From NCBI GenBank assembly GCA_900696465.1, contig CAADGE010000030.1, positions 124,001 through 188,000 of the forward strand: a stretch of DNA of 64,000 bases, given 5' to 3'. The position numbers and the translations under genes were made by a program. Below the pieces are notes generated by a model, which ran no database searches, was not told the DNA's origin, and worked only from the letters and a program-made list of their open reading frames with translations. Shown here piece by piece: positions 34,417 through 42,572 of the stretch. The stretch comes from an uncultured Planctomycetota bacterium (GTDB taxonomy: Bacteria; Planctomycetota; Phycisphaerae; UBA1845; UTPLA1). Position 1 is the first letter of the stretch. The number at the start of each line of letters is the position of its first letter.

Positions 34417-35448
34417 ATGAAATGCCATGCCCGCTTCGCGCTGTTGTCTGTGTATTGCCTGTCAAACTTGTCCGCTGCGGCGGCCGACGAGCCGGCCCGG
34501 CGGGTATTCCGCAGTTCCGAGTTCACAAGGCCGGTCAGTACATACTCGATCGTCGCGCGTGACCCCTCGACCGGCGAGATGGGCGTCGCCGTACAGTCCC
34601 ACTGGTTCTCCGTCGGGCCGATCGTGCCATGGGCGGAAGCAGGTGTCGGTGCCGTGGCAACGCAGTCACTGGTCGATCCGGCATACGGACCACTGGGTCT
34701 GGACATGATGCGCATGGGCCGCAGCGCGCCGGACGCGCTGGCGTCGATCCTCGCGGGCGACCAGGGGCGCGAAGTGCGGCAGGTGGCGATGATCGACGCG
34801 AGCGGCAAAGTCGCGGCGCACACCGGCGCGAAGTGCATCCAGCCGGCGGGACACGTCGTGGATGGCGAGGCGCAGTTTTCCGTGCAGGCGAATCTCATGG
34901 CGAATGATCGCGTTTGGCAGGCGATGGCGAAGGCATATCGCGAGGCGAAGGGCGATCTGGCGGATCGAATGATCGCAGCGTTGGAGGCAGCGGAAAACGA
35001 AGGCGGCGACATCCGCGGTCGGCAGTCGGCGGCAATTTTAATCGTGGCGGCGCATCCGAGCGGCAAGCCGTGGATCGATCGCCGTTTTGATCTGCGGGTG
35101 GAGGATCATCCCGATCCGGTGAAGGAACTCAGGCGGCTTGTACAGCTTCAGCGGGCGTATCTGCACATGAACGCCGGCGACGCGGCGGTAGAGAAGGGCG
35201 ACCACGCCGCGGCTGCGAAAGAGTTCGAAACTGCGCGGCGGCTTGCACCACACATTGTGGAGATTCCCTTCTGGCAGGCGGTGACGATGGTGAACGCGGG
35301 AAAGCTCGACGAGGCGCTGCCTATCTTCAAGGAGGTCTTTGTAAAGGAGCCGGTGTGGGTTGAGTTGATCCCGCGGCTTGTGCATAGCGAATTACTGCCC
35401 AATGATCCGGAACTCATTCAGAGGATACGCGCGTGTGCGGCGAAGTGA
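34417..35448 (+). CDS. DUF1028 family protein with C-terminal TPR-like region
   Basis: A 343-residue protein with a signal peptide (MKCHARFALLSVYCLSNLSAAAA). The DUF1028 domain covers about residues 38-250: TYSIVARDPSTGEMGVAVQSHWFSVGPIVPWAEAGVGAVATQSLVDPAYG, then HTGAKCIQPAGHVVDGEAQFSVQANLMAN, and GGDIRGRQSAAILIV. The fold is related to Ntn hydrolases but the reaction is unknown. Residues 255-343 form two or three TPR-like helices (AYLHMNAGDAAVEKGDHAAAAKEFETA). GAGGAG precedes the ATG. The next small gene starts about 18 bases after the stop. Confidence 0.88.
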   Translation: MKCHARFALLSVYCLSNLSAAAADEPARRVFRSSEFTRPVSTYSIVARDPSTGEMGVAVQSHWFSVGPIVPWAEAGVGAVATQSLVDPAYGPLGLDMMRMGRSAPDALASILAGDQGREVRQVAMIDASGKVAAHTGAKCIQPAGHVVDGEAQFSVQANLMANDRVWQAMAKAYREAKGDLADRMIAALEAAENEGGDIRGRQSAAILIVAAHPSGKPWIDRRFDLRVEDHPDPVKELRRLVQLQRAYLHMNAGDAAVEKGDHAAAAKEFETARRLAPHIVEIPFWQAVTMVNAGKLDEALPIFKEVFVKEPVWVELIPRLVHSELLPNDPELIQRIRACAAK

Positions 35449-35466
35449 CGCTTGACGGTGTTTACG

Positions 35467-35781
35467 ATGACCAAATGGGGCGACAACGCACTGTATCGCG
35501 GAGTGCTGGCGGGGTTCATTACGCTGGGGCTGGGCTCCTGCGTCGCGAGCCCGATTCTGATCATGGTATCTGGACAAACCATCGACCCGCCAATGATCAC
35601 GGCGGGCGTTTGGATTGCTGCGATCACGTTGGGCGTCCTGATCGGTTACCTCAGCCGACGCGCTGATCAGCCGGCGCAGTGGGTCGCCGAAGGCAAATGT
35701 GCGGCGTGCGGTTATGATCTGACGGGCAATGTATCAGGTACTTGCCCGGAGTGCGGGACAAAACTGAAAAAAGGCGTCTGA
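35467..35781 (+). CDS. Small two-TM protein with C-terminal zinc ribbon
   Basis: A 104-residue protein with two hydrophobic segments ([21 protein letters not shown] and [20 protein letters not shown]) and a C-terminal zinc ribbon, [11 protein letters not shown]...CPECGTKL. This exact ribbon style is very common at the ends of small membrane proteins of Planctomycetota; its role is unknown. I start at the ATG at 35467. GTG at 35458 or TTG at 35452 are possible alternatives; none has a clear ribosome-binding site, so coupling to the DUF1028 gene is likely. Confidence 0.72.
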   Translation: MTKWGDNALYRGVLAGFITLGLGSCVASPILIMVSGQTIDPPMITAGVWIAAITLGVLIGYLSRRADQPAQWVAEGKCAACGYDLTGNVSGTCPECGTKLKKGV

Positions 35782-35855
35782 CTCCGGCAGCTTGCAATCC
35801 ACCGGCTTACGTACTCTTGAACAAGAAGCACGAAGCACTGGCGATAGACCACACC

Positions 35856-36275
35856 ATGCATTCTTTCCGTAAAGAACTGTGGTTCGAAACGAAGACCCGC
35901 CGGGCGTACATCAACATCACGCAGCAGGTGGAGGGCGCCCTGGCGGAAAGCGGCATCCGCGAGGGGCTCTGCCTGGTGAACGCGATGCATATCTCCGCGA
36001 GCGTCTTTATCAACGACGATGAGTCGGGCCTTCACGCCGACTTCGAGCGCTGGCTGGAGGGTCTCGCGCCACATGCACCGACGAGCCAGTATCGCCACAA
36101 CGACACCGGCGAGGACAACGCCGACGCCCATCTGAAGCGCACGATCATGGGCCGCGAGGTCGTCGTCGCCGTAACGAACGGCAAACTCGACTTTGGTCCG
36201 TGGGAGCAGATCTTCTACGGTGAATTCGACGGCCGCCGAAAAAAGCGTGTGCTGGTGAAGATCATCGGCCAGTAG
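35856..36275 (+). CDS. yjbQ: YjbQ/UPF0047 family protein
   Basis: A 139-residue protein of the UPF0047/YjbQ family, some members of which have weak thiamine-phosphate synthase activity. Family features seen: [78 protein letters not shown], and a C-terminal [28 protein letters not shown]. The conserved His residues (MH, RHND, DAH) form the presumed metal or active site. The ATG at 35856 gives the normal length; a longer frame would overlap the zinc-ribbon gene. Confidence 0.92.
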   Translation: MHSFRKELWFETKTRRAYINITQQVEGALAESGIREGLCLVNAMHISASVFINDDESGLHADFERWLEGLAPHAPTSQYRHNDTGEDNADAHLKRTIMGREVVVAVTNGKLDFGPWEQIFYGEFDGRRKKRVLVKIIGQ

Positions 36276-36376
36276 CGGCCGGCGCTCTTTGCACGCGACT
36301 TCGATCCGCCCACCACGACGCTGGATCCGAAGCCAACTCAGGACAGCCATAGCACGGCGATCTCAACAGGGACACC

Positions 36377-36393
36377 ATGGGCAAAACGCCCAT
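36377..36393. terminator. Possible bidirectional terminator hairpin
   Basis: Perfect arms ATGGGC and GCCCAT surround AAAAC in the gap between the convergent yjbQ and dockerin-protein genes. On the plus strand a TTTT lies eleven bases beyond the stem, so termination is plausible but weak. Confidence 0.3.
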
Positions 36394-36416
36394 ACCACCC
36401 TTTTCGAGAAAGCTTC

Positions 36417-37130
36417 TTACTCTTCCAGCAGCATCTCCACAAACTCAGCCACGTCGTCGATTGTTGCGTAGCCGTCGTGGTTGATGTCCGCGCGGCAGCG
36501 GTCTTCCGGTGACTTCGACGACGGATCAAGGACGGTGTCGATGAATGCGGCGATGTCCATCGCGTTAATCTCGCCGTCTTCGTTCGTATCTCCGCGGATG
36601 CAGTCCACGATGGCGAAGTAGAAAGTAAACGGCGCGCTCTCGGTGTATCCCGTGGAGCCGGTGTCCACCAGCTTGAACGTCGCCCGCCAGAGGACTTTGA
36701 GCGGGTCGAACTGCGCGTGATCGGAATTGACCAACCAGGTCAGGTGAGCGTGCAGATTGCTGCCGCCGAGCAAGGCGCGCTGGCCAGGGTTCTCGATTAT
36801 CTGGAGCGAGCTGGTTATTGCCTGAAAGGCGGGATCGACCTGCACGACTTCCAGCCGTACCTGCACACCGGATTGAAGCGGATTCAGATCATTGACCGGA
36901 TCCGCTGTGACGACACGGTCAAACCCAGGATTGTTGTCCGACCAGCCGTTGAACAGCCCGCTCACGGCGGGCAGGAGCACGATGTTGTCATCCGGTATGA
37001 ATCCGCCGATCTTGAGCTGGCCAGCGGAGCTTCGGCCGACAAAAACATCGCCGGCATGTTGCGCAAAAGCTGGCGCACCGTAGAGCGCCATCGACATGAG
37101 CGTGAAGCGCATCACAAATTGCTTGTACAT
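36417..37130 (-). CDS. Secreted protein with dockerin-like C-terminal domain
   Basis: A 237-residue exported protein (signal peptide ending near APAFAQ, residue 24). AGGA lies about nine bases before the ATG at 37130. The body is a beta domain: HAGDVFVGRSSAGQL, LLPAVSGLFNGWSDNNPGF, VRLEVVQVDPAFQAI, and WRATFKLVDTGSTGY. The last 60 residues hold two EF-hand-like dockerin repeats, GDTNEDGEINAMDIAAFI (180-197) and ADINHDGYATIDDVAEFVEML (214-234). The body is clearly paralogous to the next gene upstream (37271-37903), which has a PEP-CTERM tail instead. No cohesin gene is visible in the window, so the dockerin partner is unknown. Confidence 0.85.
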   Translation of the reverse strand: MYKQFVMRFTLMSMALYGAPAFAQHAGDVFVGRSSAGQLKIGGFIPDDNIVLLPAVSGLFNGWSDNNPGFDRVVTADPVNDLNPLQSGVQVRLEVVQVDPAFQAITSSLQIIENPGQRALLGGSNLHAHLTWLVNSDHAQFDPLKVLWRATFKLVDTGSTGYTESAPFTFYFAIVDCIRGDTNEDGEINAMDIAAFIDTVLDPSSKSPEDRCRADINHDGYATIDDVAEFVEMLLEE

Positions 37131-37270
37131 GAGATTGGATCCTGTTGGTGAAAGTTCATGGTTCGCACATGCAAAAAGAGAGTAGCCGGCCGCGGCGCGT
37201 GTGCCGCGGCCGGACGTCCCCCAGGCCACTGGGGCCTGTAGGACGATGCTTCTCTCCCCTTCGATTCGAC

Positions 37271-37903
37271 TCAGTGTGAAGTTAGATGGTCGGGACATCG
37301 GGCATGTCTGCGACGGCGTAGCAGCGCGATTGCACCAACGGCAACTAGACCGAGCGAGCCGGGCTCCGGCGTAAAGGTGACCGTAATCGGATCGCTCGGC
37401 GCGTAGCCGGTCGATCCGGTGTCGAGCAGGCGAAATGTCGCGCTCCACTTCGTCTGCCCCGGTGGGGCGACGAAGCCTGCGTCGGTGGAATCGATGTGCC
37501 AGAAGGGGTGGGCGTCGAACGGTGCGGCGCCGATGTTCCACAAGTCGCCGGGATTGGCCAGGAAGCCGGCAAAACCAGGCCGCCAGGCCTTCAGGGCATC
37601 ATCGAACGCGATCACCTCGAGCATGATGTTGGCCCCGGCGCCGAGCGTGAAGATGTCCTCATCGGGCTCATCCTTGTCGATGCTCAGAAATCCGGGCTCG
37701 TCGCCGAGGAAACCGAAGAGCAGGCCGCTGACAGCCGGCAATGCAACATGCTCGTCGTCGTCGAATTCGATCACCAGCTGACCGGTGGCGGAGACACCGA
37801 CGATGATGTCGCCCTCGTGCGCCGGATCGGCAAATACTGTCGCCGGAAAAACAGACAAAAGTGCGCAGACCAAAACCGCTTGAACATTCAAGAACCATCG
37901 CAT
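37271..37903 (-). CDS. PEP-CTERM sorting-signal protein
   Basis: A 210-residue exported protein with an N-terminal signal (LNVQAVLVCALLSVFPATVFA) and a C-terminal PEP-CTERM signal: PEP at 179-181, a hydrophobic stretch (SLGLVAVGAIALL), and a basic RRRRHAR run. Eight more residues follow. It is a likely substrate of the exosortase at 18003-19007. The body shares HEGDIIVGVSATGQL, ALPAVSGLLFGF, IMLEVIAFDDALKAW, and WSATFRLLDTGSTGY with the adjacent dockerin protein. AAGGAA is eight bases before the ATG at 37903. It lies between the pseudopilin and dockerin genes on the same strand. Confidence 0.9.
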   Translation of the reverse strand: MRWFLNVQAVLVCALLSVFPATVFADPAHEGDIIVGVSATGQLVIEFDDDEHVALPAVSGLLFGFLGDEPGFLSIDKDEPDEDIFTLGAGANIMLEVIAFDDALKAWRPGFAGFLANPGDLWNIGAAPFDAHPFWHIDSTDAGFVAPPGQTKWSATFRLLDTGSTGYAPSDPITVTFTPEPGSLGLVAVGAIALLRRRRHARCPDHLTSH

Positions 37904-37962
37904 GGTTATCAATTCCTTCTTTCCAGAGGTCATTGAGTCACAACATCCTCGACTGCGCTGTT

Positions 37963-38676
37963 TCACCAGGCGAAGTCAGGATCGTACTTGTTGTGATTCC
38001 ATGCGATCTTCGGGAAGCTGCTGGCGGACAGATTGATCGAATAAGTTTCCTCAAAGCGTTGCGGCTCGGCATGGCCGTCTACAAAGCCGTAGTTGGCGCG
38101 GCCCAGGTGTCGCTCGTACTGCACCTCGCGGGCTGCAAGCATCCGCGGATTGACGAACCACGTTTCCGGATGAACGTGATCGGTCGCCGCGAAATCACCC
38201 TGCTCCGCGAGCTCCACCCAGAAAATCGTGGCGGAGGGTCGCTTGATCCGGGTCAGGACGTTGTATTCTTCCCGACCCTCGATCATGCCGACCATGTAGT
38301 AATTCGTCGCGAAACTGGCGCGTCGAAGCTGGTCCGTCCCCGGCACCGGTGTCGTCCAATAAGGACTGCGATCATCCGGGCAACGAGTCACGGCCAGTGC
38401 GCCGTACTCCCGTGAGAGGGAGTTCGCCCACGCACTGCCTTCGTCGACGCTGCCGCCGTGGGACAGGCCCACAGACGGCAAACGCCCTTCGTTGGCATCC
38501 GCATACATGTGCACCGCCTCGCTCATCGTGTGCAGGTTGGAAAGGCACACCGCCGAACGGGCAATCTGCCTGGCCCGCGACAAGGCGGGCAGAAGTATGC
38601 TGATAAGCAGAGCAATGACAGACATCACCAGCAGCAGCTCAATGAGACTAAAGCCGCGCCGATTGTTGCGCTTCAT
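37963..38676 (-). CDS. Type II secretion/pseudopilin-like protein with FVDGH tail
   Basis: A 237-residue protein with a type IV prepilin leader, MKRNNRRGFSLIELLLVMSV, cut after Gly8 by prepilin peptidase. The hydrophobic helix then anchors the pseudopilin. The globular part contains LSNLHTMSEAVHMYADANEGRLPSV and ends with NYGFVDGHAEPQRFEE, a variant of the H-X9-DG tail found in numerous Planctomycetota pseudopilins. AGGAA precedes the ATG at 38676. It is the first gene of a three-gene minus-strand run with the PEP-CTERM and dockerin proteins; the gap to the next gene is 59 bases. Confidence 0.9.
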   Translation of the reverse strand: MKRNNRRGFSLIELLLVMSVIALLISILLPALSRARQIARSAVCLSNLHTMSEAVHMYADANEGRLPSVGLSHGGSVDEGSAWANSLSREYGALAVTRCPDDRSPYWTTPVPGTDQLRRASFATNYYMVGMIEGREEYNVLTRIKRPSATIFWVELAEQGDFAATDHVHPETWFVNPRMLAAREVQYERHLGRANYGFVDGHAEPQRFEETYSINLSASSFPKIAWNHNKYDPDFAW

Positions 38677-38795
38677 GGATTCCGATTCCTGACCTTTCGC
38701 ATCGGCGCAGAGCAGCACGCTGATGGAAAGGATCTGTCTACTAATAATGCTTCCTGCGGATGCTCCGCGAGGAGGATCCGACGAAAATCGCAGGA

Positions 38796-38818
38796 ATCAA
38801 CGTAAAAGTAACGTTGAT
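38796..38818. repeat. Inverted repeat, probable operator
   Basis: Perfect eight-base arms ATCAACGT and ACGTTGAT are separated by AAAAGTA. The site is about 120 bases upstream of the pseudopilin start and on the promoter side of the three-gene run. The symmetric 23-base layout is typical of a dimeric regulator's binding site. The regulator is unknown. Confidence 0.5.
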
Positions 38819-38922
38819 CGGGGTACGGTCGAAAATCGCCCGCTTTTCATGTGCATACAGCACTCGCGCGCAGCAACTCGCCAAAGTGCGTGTGGCGTTT
38901 CTTCGACCGAGGAACGGTGATA

Positions 38923-39207
38923 TCAATGAAAGGGAGGAGCGCGGGAAGCGGCGCTGCGCGGACGACCGCAGGACCGGGGCATGACCCGAATCGTGCGATG
39001 CGCTCGGCGGGAGGTTGTCTCGTGCAGCCAGATGCCGAACGCAGCCAGAATAAGCCCTGCCGCCGCGGCCAACAGCCAATGGCAAACCTGGCAGTCGGCA
39101 GCGCCGAGTTCGTGGCCCTCCTCATGGCAGTGCAGCGCCAGGGCGGCGCCGGTGGCCACGAAGAGCACGGTCAGGGCAAGCAGAATTCTGACGGCACGAT
39201 CGGTCAT
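38923..39207 (-). CDS. Small Cys/His-rich membrane protein, unknown function
   Basis: A 94-residue protein with AGGAAG ahead of the ATG at 39207. Two hydrophobic segments (ILLALTVLFVATGAALAL and HWLLAAAAGLILAAFGIWL) flank a short extracytoplasmic loop, HCHEEGHELGAADCQVCHW, which has two Cys/His pairs. The loop could bind a metal. The C-terminus is Arg-rich. It resembles small DUF2946-type metal-associated membrane proteins only loosely, so no family is assigned. Confidence 0.6.
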   Translation of the reverse strand: MTDRAVRILLALTVLFVATGAALALHCHEEGHELGAADCQVCHWLLAAAAGLILAAFGIWLHETTSRRAHRTIRVMPRSCGRPRSAASRAPPFH

Positions 39208-39304
39208 CGGTCTTCCTGAAGGGAGGCGCATGGCTCCCTTCTACAACCCAGAATCGCGTAAATTGTAAGGTCGGCAAACGGTGAGTCAAGCAGGAAATCC
39301 GCAA

Positions 39305-40168
39305 ATGACCGATTTCGTGACATCCCGCCTGCCCGTCGTGATTCTTGCCTGCGGGCGATTCTCGCCAGCGCAGGTTCGGATCGAGGAAGATTCCGCGTCT
39401 CGACCGACGACCGATGCGCTGGAGGCGGCGATCGCCCGGGAGTGGAACCGGCAGGTTGAATCCGCACGGGGGACCGAGCGTGTACTCTTCGACGGCGCAC
39501 TGCTTCGGTATGTTCGCCATGCGATCGTGCCCGGGGCGGATGGTGATACGTTTGTAATGACCGTCGGCCCCACCTGCTATCGCGATTTTGTCGGCACGAA
39601 TCTCTACAACAAGCATCGGCTCGAAGAATTCGGCTGGGAACGATTCGCCAACCCGGTCGGCACGACGGCGACGTTGCTGACGCGCGACGGTCGAATCAGC
39701 TACGGCCGGCGATCCACGCGGGTGTCCTATCACGCCGGACATGTTCACACGTTCGGCGGAGCGCTGGAGCCGGCGGACCGAGCGGCAGACGGCACGATCG
39801 ACGTCTTTGCGAGCGTGGCCCGCGAACTGGAAGAAGAACTCGGCCTGCGGCGCGACGAGCTGCACGATCTCGTCTGCGTCGGCATGATCCGTGATCGGGA
39901 GATTCATCAACCTGAGATGCTCTTCGAAGCGCGGCTCGAAATGACGGCCGAAGAGCTTCGTCGCCGCTGGCAGCAAGCCGAAGCAAAAGATGAACATGAT
40001 GATCTGGTGTCACTCTCCGACGCGCCCGACGCCATCGTGTCGTTTATCACGTCCTGCGGTCCCATAGCGCCGGTCGCCGTCGGCGCATTGCTGGTACACG
40101 GCCGTCTGAACTGGGGCGATGACTGGCTGCGTCGAGCGGCGGAGATGCTTTTAAGCCGTCTGCCGTGA
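39305..40168 (+). CDS. Nudix-fold hydrolase-like protein
   Basis: A 287-residue protein. FGGALEPADRAADGTIDVFASVARELEEELGL (about residues 150-182) contains the REUXEEXGU core of the Nudix box, with a longer insertion between the Gly and Glu parts than in the canonical box. The N-terminal part (FDGALLRYVRHAIVPGADGDTFVMTVGPTCYRDFVGTN) resembles the N-terminal region of plant-type and bacterial Nudix proteins acting on nucleoside diphosphate derivatives. Substrate unknown. ATG at 39305 is used; a GTG at 39281 would add eight residues. No operon partner: divergent from the small membrane protein. Confidence 0.72.
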   Translation: MTDFVTSRLPVVILACGRFSPAQVRIEEDSASRPTTDALEAAIAREWNRQVESARGTERVLFDGALLRYVRHAIVPGADGDTFVMTVGPTCYRDFVGTNLYNKHRLEEFGWERFANPVGTTATLLTRDGRISYGRRSTRVSYHAGHVHTFGGALEPADRAADGTIDVFASVARELEEELGLRRDELHDLVCVGMIRDREIHQPEMLFEARLEMTAEELRRRWQQAEAKDEHDDLVSLSDAPDAIVSFITSCGPIAPVAVGALLVHGRLNWGDDWLRRAAEMLLSRLP

Positions 40169-40304
40169 TACGAAGTCGTTGCCGTTCCAGGCGCGCCGTC
40201 GCAATCCGTCGGCATGGCCTCGAATAATAAATCGATGTGAGTTTTCTAACGCGGTAAGCGGCGGAATTGTGGAAGCGCCGCGGGTGCGTTACTTTAGTCC
40301 GTAC

Positions 40305-41363
40305 ATGGCAATGACTTTTTCCGACATCGTGAAAGCCTTTGGCTACACCCTCAGTCTTCCGGAGCGGCTGGTGCGGTCGCTGGCCGCGGCCGTCGGCGGG
40401 GCAAGCAAACTGCTCACCGATACGCTGGTGCCTGAACCGTTGCGCAAGACGACGGCCTACACGGCCATCGTCGGCAACACGCAGCGATTTGTCATCGAAA
40501 AGGTCGCCGAGGTGCAGGGGGCGTATCCCGCCGAGCAGCAGGCCGCCCTGCCGGAGAACTTCATCGCCCGCGCGGCTGCGGGAAATGCGATCAACGCGGC
40601 GGGGCTGTTCGCGGTTCACCTTTCGCCGATGTGGGCCTTCGCCTTCATCAGCGACATCGCCAACGGCTCGAAGGTCTATCTCAGTCGCCTCGTCAAAGAG
40701 ATGAAGGAAAGCGGCGTTATCGCCCCGGAGACGGAGATCAAGCAGATCGACGACCTACTCGAAGCGCTCGGCAAGGCGGGCAAGGACACGGCGCAGGTCT
40801 TTGACCTTCCCCCGGTGGATGTCGACTCGCTCAAGAAGCTGCGCGACGACTTGACGAATGGGTATTCCAATGTCTTCAAGTGTTCGACGGGCCTGCTGCC
40901 GCGCGTGGATAATCTGTGGGAGAAGGTCGAATCCGTTGCCCGGCGCGACGGCGTTGCGGTCGAGTCCGTCGTCGGACTGATGACGCTGGACCTGGAGAAG
41001 ACCGCGGGCAAGGCGGTGGGCGCGGCCTTCGCAGTGGGCAACGCGACGGCGGACGTGCTCTCCGAGACGATCTTTCAATCCTACGGCGAGACGCTGGCGC
41101 GGATTCAGCAGCAGGGTGCGATCGAATGTCTCGAAGAAGCGAGCAAGCCGTTTCTCGACGCCATCGGCGCGCAGATGTCGAGCAGCAAGCAGACGTGGAC
41201 GGAGTGGGCGCTGGCCAAGCTCATCAGCCCGTTTCCGGGACAACATGCCTCTGAAACGGCACTTGCGGAGCACACACAACCCACGATGCCGATCCCATCC
41301 CCTGATCCGCTTCCGGGCACACTGCCGGACTCAACAAAACAAACGCCTGAATCACATCGATAA
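40305..41363 (+). CDS. Conserved-looking protein of unknown function
   Basis: A 352-residue protein that is mostly alpha-helical. It begins MAMTFSDIVKAFGYTLSLPERLVRSLAAAVGG. A hydrophobic stretch lies in the middle (AAAGNAINAAGLFAVHLSPMWAFAFISDIANG), and a second helical half (GLMTLDLEKTAGKAVGAAFAVGNATADVL) follows. It ends in a Pro/Thr/Ser-rich tail of about 40 residues. Gly/Ala-rich helices suggest membrane or lipid contact; there is some likeness in style to EcsC-type proteins, but no motif that I can assign. There is no signal peptide. Confidence 0.65.
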   Translation: MAMTFSDIVKAFGYTLSLPERLVRSLAAAVGGASKLLTDTLVPEPLRKTTAYTAIVGNTQRFVIEKVAEVQGAYPAEQQAALPENFIARAAAGNAINAAGLFAVHLSPMWAFAFISDIANGSKVYLSRLVKEMKESGVIAPETEIKQIDDLLEALGKAGKDTAQVFDLPPVDVDSLKKLRDDLTNGYSNVFKCSTGLLPRVDNLWEKVESVARRDGVAVESVVGLMTLDLEKTAGKAVGAAFAVGNATADVLSETIFQSYGETLARIQQQGAIECLEEASKPFLDAIGAQMSSSKQTWTEWALAKLISPFPGQHASETALAEHTQPTMPIPSPDPLPGTLPDSTKQTPESHR

Positions 41364-41582
41364 AAAGTATCATCGCAAGAATCTCGCATGACGCGAATTT
41401 GATACTATGCGATTCTTCTTATCAGGTATTGGCTGGCGCAGCTCCTTGTGTCGGCAGTCAGTTAAGATTTCCTGAGTTTAGTCATTTGACAAAGCGGAGG
41501 GGGGGTATCATAGCTCCTAATTGAGATGTCATCGGCTGATGCCTTCGATTACAATCACATCATTCTGAAATTGGAGAACGTC

Positions 41583-42470
41583 ATGTCGAAGACCGTTCGA
41601 GGATTAATTGCGGTCACTCTACTGATCCATTTATGGCCTGTTTCTCAGCGACTTTTCGCCGATCCCGTGCCCGCCCAAACCGTTTTGATTTACTGTGATT
41701 CTTCACCCGGTGCAGCCGCGTTCGCGGCAATATGGCAGGCCACGCTCAGCGCGGAATCGAGTGAATGGCACACTGCGTTATCTGCTGAGAGTTTTGCGAC
41801 ACAGCTGGGCGGCGGGAACTGGAATCAAGTTGTCGTCCTGGCGAAGTACTCGTCAGAAACCCCTGCTTACGCGGGCGCGCTAAGCGCTTATGCTCAGGCA
41901 CACTCCGAGAAAACCATCAACCTATGGTTCTGGCACGACAACGGTGAGCAATACGGCACGGATAAGGCGGTCCTCGGAACGACCGCGATGTGCACTTGGC
42001 GCCACGGCAGAACGACTACGGCCTACGCGTCTGTGGGACATGGCAGCGGCGACCATGCGAGCGCAGCAACGATCGATGGATTCCAGTTTCCTGCATTTCA
42101 GGGCATTCAGACCGTTGCGTTGACCACATGGAAGTCATTTACACTTTCGGACCCATCAAATGGCTCCCCCAAGTTCATTATCGTCTACGACCCTTGTAAC
42201 TTGATCGACTTGACCGAGTACATACTGGCCGTACAAACATGTAAGAACAATCGTAACGAGCACGAAGACATTTGTGATGAGATGTATGGACCCGGCAACG
42301 AAGGCCCCGGCGATCCTCCTGCATTCCTGGAATGCATGCAAGAGGCGAGCAAGAACTTTAGTAACTGTATCAAGCAGGCTTATTCTCTGTGGAGCATCAG
42401 GGTGAAGCGATGTCAGCGACACTTGGAAGAGGCGACTTCACAGCCGGCAGACGACCCCGGCGGCGGATGA
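41583..42470 (+). CDS. Secreted protein with Cys-rich C-terminal helical domain, unknown function
   Basis: A 295-residue protein with GGAG six bases before the ATG and a signal peptide (GLIAVTLLIHLWPVSQRLFA). The first domain starts TVLIYCDSSPGAAAFAAIWQATLSAES and contains LWFWHDNGEQYGTDKAVLGTTAMCTWRHG; it looks like an alpha/beta fold. The last ~80 residues are helical with regularly placed Cys (CKNNRNEHEDICDEMYG, FLECMQEASKNFSNCIKQAY, RVKRCQRHLEEA), suggesting disulfide-linked helices. Base composition here and upstream is more A/T-rich than in neighbours. TTGACA at 41486-41491 is followed after 16 bases by TCATAG, a weak promoter. Confidence 0.7.
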   Translation: MSKTVRGLIAVTLLIHLWPVSQRLFADPVPAQTVLIYCDSSPGAAAFAAIWQATLSAESSEWHTALSAESFATQLGGGNWNQVVVLAKYSSETPAYAGALSAYAQAHSEKTINLWFWHDNGEQYGTDKAVLGTTAMCTWRHGRTTTAYASVGHGSGDHASAATIDGFQFPAFQGIQTVALTTWKSFTLSDPSNGSPKFIIVYDPCNLIDLTEYILAVQTCKNNRNEHEDICDEMYGPGNEGPGDPPAFLECMQEASKNFSNCIKQAYSLWSIRVKRCQRHLEEATSQPADDPGGG

Positions 42471-42572
42471 TTCATCGCACCGCATGGCCCTCTGCGACAT
42501 GAGACACAAAGAGGCAGCCAGGAAGCCGCCCACGGAGTTGATGCTACAACTAGGTATACCCCTTCATCTCGA

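Noticed and set aside
37131-37541. N-terminal extension of the dockerin protein to 37541
   Set aside because: It would overlap most of the PEP-CTERM gene's 3' part, is Arg-rich, and the ATG at 37130 starts a proper signal peptide with AGGA upstream.
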